NCBI GenBank assembly: GCA_034928305.1
Contig: JAYFOZ010000002.1
Span: forward strand, 124,001 to 188,000
Length of the DNA: 64,000 bases
DNA from: Methanomassiliicoccaceae archaeon
GTDB taxonomy: Archaea > Thermoplasmatota > Thermoplasmata > Methanomassiliicoccales > Methanomethylophilaceae
Direction: 5' to 3'
The notes beneath the pieces are model-generated. The model was not told where the DNA came from, made no database searches, and saw only the letters and a program-made list of their open reading frames with translations. A program made the translations under genes and the position numbers. Below are positions 8,453 to 18,156 of the stretch, one piece after another; within the stretch, counting starts at the first letter, position 1; every line of letters begins with the position of its first letter.

Positions 8453-9868
8453 TTGGCAGCAAGATTGTTCGGGACAAACGGTGTAAGAGGAGTGGTCAAT
8501 GAAGACCTGACATCGGAGCTCGCGCTTCAGATGGGAAAGGCAATCGGACAGGTGATGAAGGGGACGGTCGCGGTCGCAACCGACACCCGTTCGTCCGGCG
8601 ATATGCTTCGCACCGCGATATCCTCCGGACTCATGTCCGTCGGGGTCAATGTGCTGTTCCTCGGAATGGTCCCGACACCTGCTTTACAGTATTACGTTAA
8701 GACGCATGACAAGGTGAACGGAGGCATAATGATCACTGCCTCGCACAACCCGCCCCAGTTCAACGGTATCAAATGCATCTCTGCCGATGGGACGGAGGCA
8801 AGCCGCGAAGAGGAGACCCTCATCGAGGAGATCTATGCCACCGATATTCATACGTGCAAATGGGACGAGGCCGGGACAATGGACCATGTTAACGAAGCCG
8901 GAGAGGCGTACATAGACTCGGTGCTTTCCCACGTTGACACAGACCTAATCAAGAAAGCAGGCATCGTCGCATGTCTGGACTGCGCCAACGGCGCGGCATA
9001 CGAGACGGCTCCGCTTCTGTTGAAGAAGCTGCACATTCAGACGGTCACAATCAATTGCAACGCACAGGGGGAGTTTCCCGGACGTCCGAGCGAGCCGACC
9101 GAAGAGAACCTGGCAGACTTAATTTCACTCACGAAGAATACCAGGGCATCCATCGGAATCGCCCACGACGGGGACGCCGACCGTTGCGTTTTCATAACTG
9201 ACGGAGGAAAATTCGTAAGCGGCGACAAGAGCCTGGCACTTTTGGCCAAACTCGAGCTCTCCAAAAAGAAGGGTAAGGTCGTCACGCCGATAAGCTCATC
9301 GTCCATGGTCGAGGAGGTCGTCAACGAGGCAGGCGGGATCCTGATATACACCGCTGTAGGATCGCCGATAGTAGCCAGGAAGATGAAGGAATACGAGGCG
9401 ATATTTGGCGGCGAGGAGAACGGCGGACTGATATTCCCCCAACAGCAGTATTGCAGGGACGGAGCTATGACGGTTGCCAAGATGCTTGAGGCCATAGCGC
9501 TGTACGGGCCCCTATCCAAGCAGGTCGGTAAGCTCCCGGTCTACTATACTCAGAAGAGGAAGATCGAATGCCCCGACAACATGAAGCAGGTGGTCATCAA
9601 CTATCTCAAGAAGACGGTGACCGACGGCATAATGGACAGCACCGACGGTCTGAAGATAATCTTCGATAACGGCTGGGTGCTCGCGAGGCCTTCAGGCACC
9701 GAACCCATATTCAGGATATATTCGGAATCCAAGGATGAGGACGTATCCATCGAGCGTGCCAACATGTTCGAGGGAAAGGTCGCGAGGTTCCTGGATCCCG
9801 ATGCGGAGCTGAATTTTCCAGAGGTCAAGCCGACCGAAAAGGCGAAGCAGAAACCGAAGGCCATCTGA
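8453..9868 (+). CDS. glmM: Phosphoglucosamine mutase / phosphohexomutase
   Basis: A 471-aa alpha-D-phosphohexomutase. The phosphoserine loop TASHNPPQFNGIK has its Ser near residue 97, the Mg2+ loop is DGDADRC, the sugar-binding loop is GGEENGG and the phosphate-binding loop is RPSGTEPIFRIY. The start LFGTNGVRGVVN is typical of archaeal GlmM, which makes glucosamine-1-phosphate for UDP-GlcNAc. Archaeal members can also act on mannose or glucose phosphates. TTG start immediately after the DUF47 gene. Confidence 0.88.
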   Translation: MAARLFGTNGVRGVVNEDLTSELALQMGKAIGQVMKGTVAVATDTRSSGDMLRTAISSGLMSVGVNVLFLGMVPTPALQYYVKTHDKVNGGIMITASHNPPQFNGIKCISADGTEASREEETLIEEIYATDIHTCKWDEAGTMDHVNEAGEAYIDSVLSHVDTDLIKKAGIVACLDCANGAAYETAPLLLKKLHIQTVTINCNAQGEFPGRPSEPTEENLADLISLTKNTRASIGIAHDGDADRCVFITDGGKFVSGDKSLALLAKLELSKKKGKVVTPISSSSMVEEVVNEAGGILIYTAVGSPIVARKMKEYEAIFGGEENGGLIFPQQQYCRDGAMTVAKMLEAIALYGPLSKQVGKLPVYYTQKRKIECPDNMKQVVINYLKKTVTDGIMDSTDGLKIIFDNGWVLARPSGTEPIFRIYSESKDEDVSIERANMFEGKVARFLDPDAELNFPEVKPTEKAKQKPKAI

Positions 9869-9893
9869 GCTGTTCAACGTAAAAACGAAAGCA

Positions 9894-10751
9894 TCATTTG
9901 AGGCTTTTGCCGTGAACAGCGAGGGCCTCGTTCACGAACCTCGAAGCAAGTATGGATGTGATGCCCGACGGGTCGTACGGGGGGCTTACCTCGGTGACGT
10001 CGAACCCGCATAACCTGTCGCCCACCATGCCGATAGCCTTCTTTACGTCCATCGGGAGCAGTCCGAAAGGCTCTGGTGTACCCGTTCCGGGCGCATATGC
10101 GGGATCGATGCCGTCTATATCCAACGTAACGTAGACGCGTTCGCTCTTCACACTGTCTAGCGCCTTCTTAACGGCACTTTCGATGCCGCCCTCCATTATC
10201 TCGTAGGAACTGATGAATGGAACGGCGTCGTCTCTTTCAAGCTCCTCCTTTCCTACGGCCCTGACGCCAAGCACAAAAACGTTTTCAAGGCCCAGATGCT
10301 CGGCGGCCCTTCGCATAACGCATGCGTGGCTGAACGGTGTCCCCAAATATTCGTCCCTGGAGTCAAGATGCGCGTCGATGGAGATGAGCGCCGTATCCTT
10401 GGGGAGGCTTCTGACAATAGGGACGTTGATAGAATGTTCCCCGCCGAGCGCGATAATGAATTTTTCATCCCTTATGGCGGGACCCAATGCGAATTCCACT
10501 TCCGAAAACATATCTTCGGGCATTACGAAATCGTCTACGTTCCCGTAATCATGTACGGTCGGCATAAATTGGTCCAGGCCGTGCTCGAAGTGGAACTCCT
10601 CAAAATTATAGGAGGCCCGTCTGATCGCATTCGGACCCTCCCGGGCTCCCGCTCTGAAACATGCGGTGTGGTCGTACTGAACCCCGAACAGGAAAGCATC
10701 TGCTTCGCTGTATTCCGTCTCTGCTCCGGCATACGAAAGCCCGAAAGGCAT
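9894..10751 (-). CDS. speB: Agmatinase / arginase family ureohydrolase
   Basis: 285 aa. The Mn2+ ligands are visible in GGEHS, DAHLD and DIDGID, the three arginase-family motifs, and the segment AYAPGTGTPEPFGL follows the last motif. Agmatinase releases putrescine and urea from agmatine. Its position directly downstream of aIF5A (11 bases) makes sense, because hypusine on aIF5A is made from spermidine, or agmatine-derived polyamine in archaea. Confidence 0.9.
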   Translation of the reverse strand: MPFGLSYAGAETEYSEADAFLFGVQYDHTACFRAGAREGPNAIRRASYNFEEFHFEHGLDQFMPTVHDYGNVDDFVMPEDMFSEVEFALGPAIRDEKFIIALGGEHSINVPIVRSLPKDTALISIDAHLDSRDEYLGTPFSHACVMRRAAEHLGLENVFVLGVRAVGKEELERDDAVPFISSYEIMEGGIESAVKKALDSVKSERVYVTLDIDGIDPAYAPGTGTPEPFGLLPMDVKKAIGMVGDRLCGFDVTEVSPPYDPSGITSILASRFVNEALAVHGKSLK

Positions 10752-10761
10752 TTTATCAGCC

Positions 10762-11139
10762 TTACATCAGCTTGTATCTGTTCATTGCCACGAGGTACAT
10801 TGTTTCCCCGCCCTCTTCCAGAGTGCCGGTGTGGTCCTCGTTTATAGGCATGCTGAACGTCTCGAACGTCTCAAGGTCCATAATCTGAACCTCTCCGCCG
10901 TTCAATGTCAAGACCTGGCCCTTTCTCTTGTCGATGACAGGTACCTGGACCTTGGTTCCGACGGGTCCGAACAGGGACTTCTTGGCACCGGTGAAAATGC
11001 TCACGGCCTCGATGTTCGCCTTTGCGGATCCGTGTTTCCCCGGTTTGGATGTGCTGATCGAAGTGATTTTGCAAGGCTCATCGTCAATGTTGATGTAACG
11101 GCCCTCTTTGAGCTCTCTGATTTCTTTACTCTCCCACAT
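10762..11139 (-). CDS. Translation factor aIF5A
   Basis: A 125-aa protein with an SH3-like N-terminal domain and an OB-fold C-terminal domain. The modified lysine is K35 in SKPGKHGSAK, which becomes hypusine or deoxyhypusine and helps ribosomes through stalling motifs. The start at 11139 (MWESKE) is fixed by GGAGG with a seven-base spacer. The open frame extends 48 codons further upstream but without family similarity. An AT-rich TATA-like stretch lies near 11250. Confidence 0.95.
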   Translation of the reverse strand: MWESKEIRELKEGRYINIDDEPCKITSISTSKPGKHGSAKANIEAVSIFTGAKKSLFGPVGTKVQVPVIDKRKGQVLTLNGGEVQIMDLETFETFSMPINEDHTGTLEEGGETMYLVAMNRYKLM

Positions 11140-11320
11140 AGGAATTCCTCCAGTCAGCCGGTCGGCCGCCAATCTATTTCTCTCCGACATAGGAGTATAT
11201 AGAAAACGGTCCTGACAGACTGCATAGTACTGAGCCCCCCGACGACCTTTCAATTTAATATACTTTTCAAAGAGGAAGACCATAGGTCAAGTTTTAATCC
11301 ATAATCTTTATCTCGGGTCG

Positions 11321-11875
11321 ATGAAGAAGATTGGGTATATGGGCATACCGCTCTCCAATTCGGAAAAGGCCGCGCAGGTCATAGCCGGGAAAAGAAATAT
11401 CGATGCCGAACTGGTCCCTCTGGTCAGTTCGGAGGGAGTTGTGAGGGCGATCCTTTCAGGTAGCATAGACTACGGAGTGGTCGCGGTCAGGAACATGGTC
11501 GCAGGCCCGGTCCTCGAGACGGAGAAGGCGATGAAGCTGGGCAATGTACGGAAGATCGAAGAGTTCAGCATGCCGATCCACCACTGCGTTTTCGTAAAGA
11601 GGAAGGGAGCAAAAATCTCTGCGGTCGCATCCCATGTACAGGCGCTGGGACAGACGTACCGTAATATCAGCCAATTATTCCCGGGCGCCGACAGGTTGGA
11701 GGTCGAGGACACGGCGCTCGCCGCAGAAATGCTTACAGACGGCAGGCTCCCAGGAGATACGGCGGTCATATGCGGAATGGCCGCCGGGCTCCATTACGGT
11801 CTTATCCTTCTGAAAGAAAACGTAGAGGACGACCCGGACAACTTGACGGACTTCGCCCTCTTGGAACCATGCTGA
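11321..11875 (+). CDS. Prephenate dehydratase-like protein without ACT domain
   Basis: The 184-aa protein aligns by eye with the catalytic domain of PheA: MPIHHCVFVKR, SHVQALGQTY, AAGLHYGLILL and a final N-L-T-D-F. The family's usual TRF motif reads TDF here, and the PiENS-like segment reads AVRNMVAG. There is no ACT domain for phenylalanine feedback. It heads the shikimate gene cluster, 84 bases before aroB'. It may be a divergent prephenate dehydratase or a ligand-binding paralogue; activity is uncertain. Confidence 0.65.
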   Translation: MKKIGYMGIPLSNSEKAAQVIAGKRNIDAELVPLVSSEGVVRAILSGSIDYGVVAVRNMVAGPVLETEKAMKLGNVRKIEEFSMPIHHCVFVKRKGAKISAVASHVQALGQTYRNISQLFPGADRLEVEDTALAAEMLTDGRLPGDTAVICGMAAGLHYGLILLKENVEDDPDNLTDFALLEPC

Positions 11876-11959
11876 GCGTTCATAAGTTTTTTAACAACAT
11901 GCCTGCATGGTTCCCGGCCGGTATGTGATGGAACGTCACACAGCGGGGAGGCGAGTTAC

Positions 11960-12958
11960 ATGGAAAAAGAGATCTGGGTGAGGGCGGACCTTCCGGAGTC
12001 CAAAGAGGATAGGAAAGAGATGCTCATCAGTGCGATAGAATCGGGTATAACGGCAGCAATAGTCAGGCCGGAGGACTTCGATTTCTCTTCACTTGGTAAG
12101 ATCAAGCTGATAACCGCCGGCGACGACATTGTAATCGTGGACATAAGCTCGCCTAAGGACCAGGAGAGGGCAATGTCGCTGGCGGGAAAATGTTCTGTGG
12201 TGGTGCTTTCGTCATCGGACTGGACAATAATACCGCTGGAGAATCTGATCGCAAAGTTCTCGGGGACCGGCACCAGGGTGTTCGCCACCGCTTCGGACAC
12301 GGAAAGTGCCAAGCTATACCTTAAGACGATGGAGAAAGGCGTCGACGGCATCGTGGTCGCAGTATCGGATCCCGATAAACTGAGGTCTTTCGCAGACCTC
12401 TTCACAAGGTCTTCGGACGTGGAGCTGTCCGAGGTCGAGGTAGTCAACGTTAAAAATATAGAGATGGGCGACCGGGTCTGTGTCGATACCGTAAGCATAA
12501 TGATTCCCGGAGAGGGAATGCTGATCGGTTCCCAGGCCAACTGCCTGTTCCTGGTACAGTCGGAAAGCGAGGACAGCGGATATGTTGCGCCGAGGCCGTT
12601 CAGGGTCAACGCCGGAGCCGTGCATGCGTACATCATGGCGCCCGGGGGAAAGACAAGGTACCTCGGGGAGCTGAAATCCGGGGAGCCCGTGGCGATAGTC
12701 AACAGGGACGGCAGTACCAGGATCTCGTCCGTCGGAAGATGTAAGATCGAGGTCAGACCCATGATTCTGGTGGAGGTGGCAGACGGCAAGAATCGTTACA
12801 CCACGATCCTGCAGAACGCAGAGACGGTCAAGCTGGTCTCTCCAGAGGGGGCCGTGTCCGTCACGGACATCAAACCGGGCGACCGGGTGCTCGCGAAAAT
12901 AGAGAGCGGGGGCCGTCATTTCGGAATGAAGATAGAGGAGACCCTGAGGGAAATCTGA
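11960..12958 (+). CDS. 3-dehydroquinate synthase II (AroB')
   Basis: A 332-aa member of the archaeal DHQ synthase II family, which oxidatively deaminates and cyclises 2-amino-3,7-dideoxy-D-threo-hept-6-ulosonate to 3-dehydroquinate with NAD+. Conserved family segments include VEVVNVKNIEMGDRVCVDT, GEGMLIGSQ and RPFRVNAGAVHAY. ATG at 11960 after GGGGAGG. It is followed after one base by the aroD-aroE fusion. Together with AroA' downstream it shows the archaeal alternative to DAHP-based shikimate synthesis. Confidence 0.93.
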   Translation: MEKEIWVRADLPESKEDRKEMLISAIESGITAAIVRPEDFDFSSLGKIKLITAGDDIVIVDISSPKDQERAMSLAGKCSVVVLSSSDWTIIPLENLIAKFSGTGTRVFATASDTESAKLYLKTMEKGVDGIVVAVSDPDKLRSFADLFTRSSDVELSEVEVVNVKNIEMGDRVCVDTVSIMIPGEGMLIGSQANCLFLVQSESEDSGYVAPRPFRVNAGAVHAYIMAPGGKTRYLGELKSGEPVAIVNRDGSTRISSVGRCKIEVRPMILVEVADGKNRYTTILQNAETVKLVSPEGAVSVTDIKPGDRVLAKIESGGRHFGMKIEETLREI

Positions 12959-12959
12959 G

Positions 12960-14267
12960 ATGAAGATCTGCGCCTCCCTGGGCAGGCCATCGGACATCTA
13001 CGAGGCCTCGGATGCCGACATGATAGAGGTCAGGACGGATCTTTTCGGTTCTGTGCCCGACACGGGAGGCATAGAGACGTTGGTGACTTTCAGGGACGGG
13101 TTCGATGCTTCCTTGCTGCCCGAGGGCTTCAACGGGATCATCGACATAGGCACGGAAGATCTACCAGACGTTCCCCTTAGAACGATTTCTTCGGTACATG
13201 ATTTCGACAAGACCCCCACCGGCCGGGAGATATCCGTCATGCTCAACGCAATGTCTTCGGATATTTCCAAGGGAGCATACATGGTAAGGGATTTCGTCGA
13301 CCTGTCCAGCATCCTCGAGGCTTCCCGGGCTCTGAAGAAAGAGCACGTGCTCCTTGGAATGGGTCCACTGGGCACTGTGACCAGGATACGTCAGAAGATA
13401 CTCGGCAACAGCTTCACATTTGCATATGTCAGCGAACCCACCGCACCGGGTCAGCTCAGCCTCCGGGAGATGAGGATGCTGGGGGAAGAATGCGTGATAA
13501 CCGGGATCGTCGGAGACCCGTTGGAACGTTCCAGGTCACCGGCGATGCACGAGGCTGCGTTCGCCGAGAGCGGCATTTCGGGAAAATATCTGGTTTTCCG
13601 TTCTATGTCTTTGGAAAGTATAGGCGATTGTATCAGAGGATACGACATCCGCGGGCTGAATGTAACCATACCTTACAAGGAAGCGATAATCGGTCATCTG
13701 GACTCTCTGGACCACGATGCCGAGATGGCCGGTGCGGTGAACACCATAGTGAACACCTCGGGCAGACTCAAAGGATACAATACCGATATAGACGGAATTG
13801 AAGCGGCATTCCTCAATATAAAGTGCCAGATGAAGGAAAAGAAGATGCTTCTCATGGGGTCAGGGGGGGCCGCGAGGGCATGTATCATCGCAGCTCAGAG
13901 GAACGGTGCGGACATTACCATAACAGGCAGGAACGACCGTACCGTTTCACGCCTTTCGTCGGAATTCGGCATAGGATCGGTTCCAAAGGGGTCCGCAGAA
14001 CTTTCCGAATATGATATCCTGGTCAACAGCACCCCCATAGGGATGTACGGGGGAGGAGATTACCCGGCGGATATCAACGGTATCACGGGAAAGCATACCG
14101 TCATGGACATGGTATATGGCATGGAGACCGAGCTCATTGCGGCCGCAAGGCACAAAGGATGCAGGATAGCGACCGGGGAAGACATGTTGGCGATGCAGGG
14201 CGCACGCGCCTTCGAGCTTTGGACAGGCCTCAAAGGCATGTTCGAGACCATGAGGTCCAGGATATAA
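12960..14267 (+). CDS. aroDE: AroD-AroE fusion (dehydroquinate dehydratase / shikimate dehydrogenase)
   Basis: 435 aa with two enzymes in series. The first ~205 residues resemble type I dehydroquinase, with MIEVRTDLF and SVHDFDKTP providing Glu and His. The segment where the Schiff-base Lys normally sits reads AYMVRDFVD, with Arg instead. The second half is shikimate dehydrogenase, with [20 protein letters not shown] (catalytic Lys), GYNTDIDG and the NADP loop GSGGAARA. Both steps convert dehydroquinate to shikimate. The AroE half looks intact; the AroD half may be impaired. Confidence 0.9.
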   Translation: MKICASLGRPSDIYEASDADMIEVRTDLFGSVPDTGGIETLVTFRDGFDASLLPEGFNGIIDIGTEDLPDVPLRTISSVHDFDKTPTGREISVMLNAMSSDISKGAYMVRDFVDLSSILEASRALKKEHVLLGMGPLGTVTRIRQKILGNSFTFAYVSEPTAPGQLSLREMRMLGEECVITGIVGDPLERSRSPAMHEAAFAESGISGKYLVFRSMSLESIGDCIRGYDIRGLNVTIPYKEAIIGHLDSLDHDAEMAGAVNTIVNTSGRLKGYNTDIDGIEAAFLNIKCQMKEKKMLLMGSGGAARACIIAAQRNGADITITGRNDRTVSRLSSEFGIGSVPKGSAELSEYDILVNSTPIGMYGGGDYPADINGITGKHTVMDMVYGMETELIAAARHKGCRIATGEDMLAMQGARAFELWTGLKGMFETMRSRI

Positions 14268-14380
14268 TCGGCCATATTATTATCGGAATTATATGCTGGC
14301 ACATTTGTTGGGCCATTTTAATGCAGAATATGTAATTAGCAAGCTTTAATAGCGTATTGGATAATTGACAGGTGCTTACC

Positions 14381-15181
14381 ATGATGTTCGGAAAGAATGT
14401 TAGAATGGAAAGGATTATTGACAGAAAGACCGGGAACTGCGTCATAGTCCCAATGGACCATGGAATATCCATAGGGCCCACTGAAGGCCTCTACGATATG
14501 AAGGAAACCGTAGACGCCGTCGCAAACGGAGGAGCCACTGCAGTATTGATGCACAAGGGCCTGATTCGTTTTAGTCACCGTGCAAGCGGTTCGGACATTG
14601 GTCTGATCCTACATCTTTCCGCATCCACCGACATGGGCGATACGAACAACAGCAAAGTGCTGGTCGCTACAGTCTCAGAGGCGCTGAAGATGGGAGCAGA
14701 TGCAGTGTCTATGCACATCAACCTCGGGGCCGAGACGGAACCCGAAATGCTCAGGGACCTCGGTAACCTTTCGAGGGAGTGCGAGGAATGGGGGATGCCC
14801 CTGCTTGTTATGGCCTATCCCCGCGGACCGAAGATCAAGAACTCCTATGAACCCGAATACGTAGCTCACGGTGCCAGAGTGGCAACGGAGCTCGGCGCGG
14901 ACATAGTGAAGTGCAGCTATACCGGGGACGTAGATTCGTTCAGGGAGATAGTCAGAGGCACACTGGCCCCGGTCGTCATCGCGGGCGGGCCCAAGATGGC
15001 ATCCGATTACGATATGCTCAGTATGGTCAAGGATTCGCTGGAGGCAGGAGGCCGCGGCGTATCTATCGGCCGTAACATATTCCAGCATAAGGACGTGGAA
15101 GGGATAACCCGCGCCATATCCGATATAGTGCTCAGAGGCGCCAGCGTCGAAGAGGCAATGAAGAGCATAAGGAAATTCTGA
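14381..15181 (+). CDS. 2-amino-3,7-dideoxy-D-threo-hept-6-ulosonate synthase (AroA')
   Basis: The 266-aa class I aldolase-fold enzyme condenses 6-deoxy-5-ketofructose-1-phosphate with aspartate semialdehyde in the archaeal aromatic pathway. Key segments are [10 protein letters not shown] near the start, the Schiff-base lysine region [10 protein letters not shown], and [11 protein letters not shown] at 14381 has AGGTG six bases before it; a GTG lies three codons upstream. The 110-base gap before it is AT-rich with a TTTAATA-type promoter, so it may start its own transcript with aroA. Confidence 0.92.
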   Translation: MMFGKNVRMERIIDRKTGNCVIVPMDHGISIGPTEGLYDMKETVDAVANGGATAVLMHKGLIRFSHRASGSDIGLILHLSASTDMGDTNNSKVLVATVSEALKMGADAVSMHINLGAETEPEMLRDLGNLSRECEEWGMPLLVMAYPRGPKIKNSYEPEYVAHGARVATELGADIVKCSYTGDVDSFREIVRGTLAPVVIAGGPKMASDYDMLSMVKDSLEAGGRGVSIGRNIFQHKDVEGITRAISDIVLRGASVEEAMKSIRKF

Positions 15182-15200
15182 CAAGGCCAGGTGAGATCAA

Positions 15201-16451
15201 GTGCTGGAGTTCAGAGGCGGACACGTGGAGGGCGGAGTGTCTCCTCCACCTTCAAAGAGCCATACGCACAGGGCGTTTTTTATCGCAGCTTTGGCCGAAG
15301 GTCCGAGCGAGATCCACGGTCCGTTGCTGTCCGATGATACCAAGGCCACGCTGAGGGCCGTACGTTCCATCGGTGCATCGGCAGAGGATGTGACGGGCGG
15401 AGTAAAGGTCACAGGAGGAAATCTGCATGCGCCCGTCGGAACGATCGATGTTGCCAATTCCGGGACTACCATGCGCATATTCTCCGGAATCGCATCGATA
15501 TTCGATTCTCGGGTGACGATAACCGGAGACGAATCCATAAGGAAGAGGCCGATGGGACCGCTCCTAGATGCGCTAAGCTCTATGGGCGTTTCGTGCACGT
15601 CGAACAACGGCCTCCCGCCGGTAACCATAGAAGGGCCGAATCGCGGAGGTAGCGTGAAGATAGAAGGCAACATCAGCTCCCAGTTTGTATCGTCATTGAT
15701 GATAGCCTCTCCAATGCTGGAGAGGGACACGGAGATAGAGATCAGGAACGAGCTCGTGTCAGCACCATACGTAAGGATAACCGAATCCATGATGCAGCAT
15801 TTCGGTGCGGAAGTCCTTGTTTCGAAAAATGCCATACACATAGGCGCTGGAGGGTACAGGTCTAAAGATTACAAAGTGCCAGCCGACTTTTCTTCGGCCG
15901 CGTTCCCTTTGGTCGCAGGCGCTCTGGGCGGAAAGGTCACCGCTTCGGGCCTCGACATGGGGGACCCGCAGGGCGACAAGCGCATCGTGGACATCCTGGA
16001 GGAAGTGGGAGCGGATGTTTCAAGCGGGAACGGCTCGGTAACTGTCGGAACCGGCAGGCTCGAGGCCGCCGACATCAATATGGGCCCCACTCCGGACCTG
16101 TTCCCGGTGATCGCCGTGCTCCTAAGTACGGCCAAGGGTACCAGCAGGCTTTACGGTGCACCTCAGCTCAGATTCAAAGAGAGCGACCGTATCGTTTCCA
16201 CGGTGAAGATGCTGAGGGCGCTAGGTGCAGACGCCGAAGAGACCGAGGACGGTTGCATCATAAGGGGAAAAGATATCTTGGAAGGGGGAACAGTCGACCA
16301 TTTGGACGACCATAGGATAATGATGTCCGCGGCGGTAGCTTCGCTTGTATGCAGAGGCCCGGTATACATGTCGGATACTGGATGCGAAGCCGTGTCCTAT
16401 CCCGAATTTATAGCCCAGATGATAACTCTGGGCATGGATGTCAGGAAGTAA
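15201..16451 (+). CDS. aroA: 3-phosphoshikimate 1-carboxyvinyltransferase (EPSP synthase)
   Basis: 416 aa. It joins shikimate-3-phosphate with PEP. The PPSKSHTHRAFF motif gives the substrate Lys, Ser and Arg; NSGTTMR, PDLFPVIAVL, LRFKESDRI and DDHRIMMSAA are the remaining signature loops. GTG start at 15201 after AGGTGAGA. It ends the aromatic block. Shikimate kinase and chorismate synthase are not in the window. Confidence 0.95.
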   Translation: MLEFRGGHVEGGVSPPPSKSHTHRAFFIAALAEGPSEIHGPLLSDDTKATLRAVRSIGASAEDVTGGVKVTGGNLHAPVGTIDVANSGTTMRIFSGIASIFDSRVTITGDESIRKRPMGPLLDALSSMGVSCTSNNGLPPVTIEGPNRGGSVKIEGNISSQFVSSLMIASPMLERDTEIEIRNELVSAPYVRITESMMQHFGAEVLVSKNAIHIGAGGYRSKDYKVPADFSSAAFPLVAGALGGKVTASGLDMGDPQGDKRIVDILEEVGADVSSGNGSVTVGTGRLEAADINMGPTPDLFPVIAVLLSTAKGTSRLYGAPQLRFKESDRIVSTVKMLRALGADAEETEDGCIIRGKDILEGGTVDHLDDHRIMMSAAVASLVCRGPVYMSDTGCEAVSYPEFIAQMITLGMDVRK

Positions 16452-16457
16452 AGTCGC

Positions 16458-17546
16458 TCAGCGAGCAGAATTTTTAGGTTTGCGTCTCCTCTTGTTGCCA
16501 GACACATTCTGTTTCTTTTTCTTCGGAGCTTCCGGATATCTGCGCTTGATATCATCTACGCGGGCATTAAACTCTTCAGCGAGCCGGTCGCCGCGGAATT
16601 CTCCCTTGTAATTATCGATCTTTGCCGCGGTCAGCGTCTTTCCCGCCAGAGATCTGGCTATTTTGCCTCTCTGCCAATAGGGGGCCCTGTGGACGGACGG
16701 GTTCTGGTAGATCGCACCGTGTTTCGGCGGGTTTTTTCCAGACCTCAGATGCCTGAACATCGCCTTTTCCGCACCCAAAAGCTGTACTGTGGACGATGGA
16801 AGCGAAGAGAGCCTCTCCAATCCCCCGGCGAGCGAAATCAGTCTCGCGGCCAACGGTCCGCCGAGCAGGGCGCACATGTTGGGGCAGGTAATCTTCACGA
16901 TAGATTCGATATATTCCTCTGTCCTTTCCCTCTCTTCGTACATGTCCGAAAGATTCTGTGCGAGAGCTCTGACTGCGTCCATGTCGGCAGATTCGAAATC
17001 GGCGCCCATGGACTGGACGTCCGAACCGAGTTCTTCCAGGATCCCCTCCCTCTCGCCATGCCTGGCTATCAGGTCCGAGTATTTTCTGTCGCTCGACATG
17101 TCAGCAAGCTCCGGGAAATGCATCCCGTACCATTCATGAAGCCTCTCGTCGATCAGGTTGCATGTTTCATACAGGCTGTCCATATATCGGATGGCCTGGA
17201 CGAGGTTCCTGTCCCTGGGCACGGGTTCCGACGTCCTCAGTTTTCCGAGGCGTATCATCACTTCGTGCATCATTTCTGGCGTGAACCCGTATTTCTCGGG
17301 TTTAATGAAAGACGAGTCGTACATCTCCGGCCTTCCGAGCTCGGACTGCCTTCTCTCAGATACGGCGACCCTCCCGGCCTTGGCGGCAAGGTCCCTCTCC
17401 TCCTGCAGAATATTACCTCTCTGGATGAGCGCCAGTTTCTCGGCGTTCTCGTCCGGGTCTTTCGGCATCGGTATGCTGTCCATAACTCTTTCGGATTTCT
17501 CGTCGCATAGAAACACTCCGAACCATTTAGTGACCAGTATCGCCAA
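16458..17546 (-). CDS. nop5: Nop5/Nop56 C/D-box RNP scaffold protein
   Basis: The 362-aa core protein of archaeal box C/D ribonucleoproteins guides 2'-O-methylation of RNA. A NOSIC segment and coiled coil occupy the middle, and the Nop signature GAEKAMFRHLRSGKNPPKHG follows near residue 270. The tail is Lys/Arg-rich. Fibrillarin, commonly the neighbour of nop5 in archaea, is not adjacent: the gene upstream on this strand is an aldolase, four bases away. Confidence 0.93.
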   Translation of the reverse strand: MAILVTKWFGVFLCDEKSERVMDSIPMPKDPDENAEKLALIQRGNILQEERDLAAKAGRVAVSERRQSELGRPEMYDSSFIKPEKYGFTPEMMHEVMIRLGKLRTSEPVPRDRNLVQAIRYMDSLYETCNLIDERLHEWYGMHFPELADMSSDRKYSDLIARHGEREGILEELGSDVQSMGADFESADMDAVRALAQNLSDMYEERERTEEYIESIVKITCPNMCALLGGPLAARLISLAGGLERLSSLPSSTVQLLGAEKAMFRHLRSGKNPPKHGAIYQNPSVHRAPYWQRGKIARSLAGKTLTAAKIDNYKGEFRGDRLAEEFNARVDDIKRRYPEAPKKKKQNVSGNKRRRKPKNSAR

Positions 17547-17550
17547 GCAC

Positions 17551-18156
17551 TCACATCCTGGACAGTTTTTCGATCTCGGAGGACGGAAGGATTTTGGCTC
17601 TGCCCGTGATCATCTGCAGCTTGGCCTGGAATTCCAGTTCTTCCATTCTGTTGTAAGCTTCTTCGATTGTCTTTCCCTGGGTTATGGCCCCGTGGCGGGC
17701 CATGAGGATGGCCTTGGATTCATGGTGTGCGGCAACGGCGTCGACCAGTTCCTGGGACCCGGGGGTGAAGTAAGGGACCATGGGAACCTTTCCCAGGAGG
17801 ATTACGCCTTCGGGCGTGAGTTCCGTTTTGAGATTCTTTCCCTTTACTGCGATAGATGTGCAGTACAAGGGGTGACAATGGACCACGGCTTTTGTCTCTG
17901 GGTTCAGATTGTAAAGTGCCAGATGCATTTTGTTTTCAATGGATGGTTTTCCATCGGATATCACGGAACCGTCGGTTCCCATAAGTATCAGGTCTTCTGG
18001 CTCAATCAGTCCTTTGTTCCTTCCGCTGGGCGTAATGAGAACCTCGCTGTCGCCGATCATCAGGCTCATGTTGCCGCCCGCAGAGACAGTAATCTGCCTG
18101 TCGTACAGCATCTTGCAGAAACGTACGAGAAGTTCGCGTCCGAATCGCTCGTTCAC
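17551..18156 (-). CDS. Class II aldolase (fuculose-1-phosphate aldolase family)
   Basis: The 201-aa zinc aldolase has metal histidines in VVHCHPLYC and a third in RHGAITQG. It overlaps the mtnA stop by four bases. That pairing suggests it cleaves 5-(methylthio)- or 5-deoxyribulose-1-phosphate into DHAP and an aldehyde, as in the DHAP shunt that recycles methylthioadenosine and 5'-deoxyadenosine. The family alone does not fix the substrate; fuculose or rhamnulose phosphate cannot be excluded. Confidence 0.85.
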   Translation of the reverse strand: MNERFGRELLVRFCKMLYDRQITVSAGGNMSLMIGDSEVLITPSGRNKGLIEPEDLILMGTDGSVISDGKPSIENKMHLALYNLNPETKAVVHCHPLYCTSIAVKGKNLKTELTPEGVILLGKVPMVPYFTPGSQELVDAVAAHHESKAILMARHGAITQGKTIEEAYNRMEELEFQAKLQMITGRAKILPSSEIEKLSRM

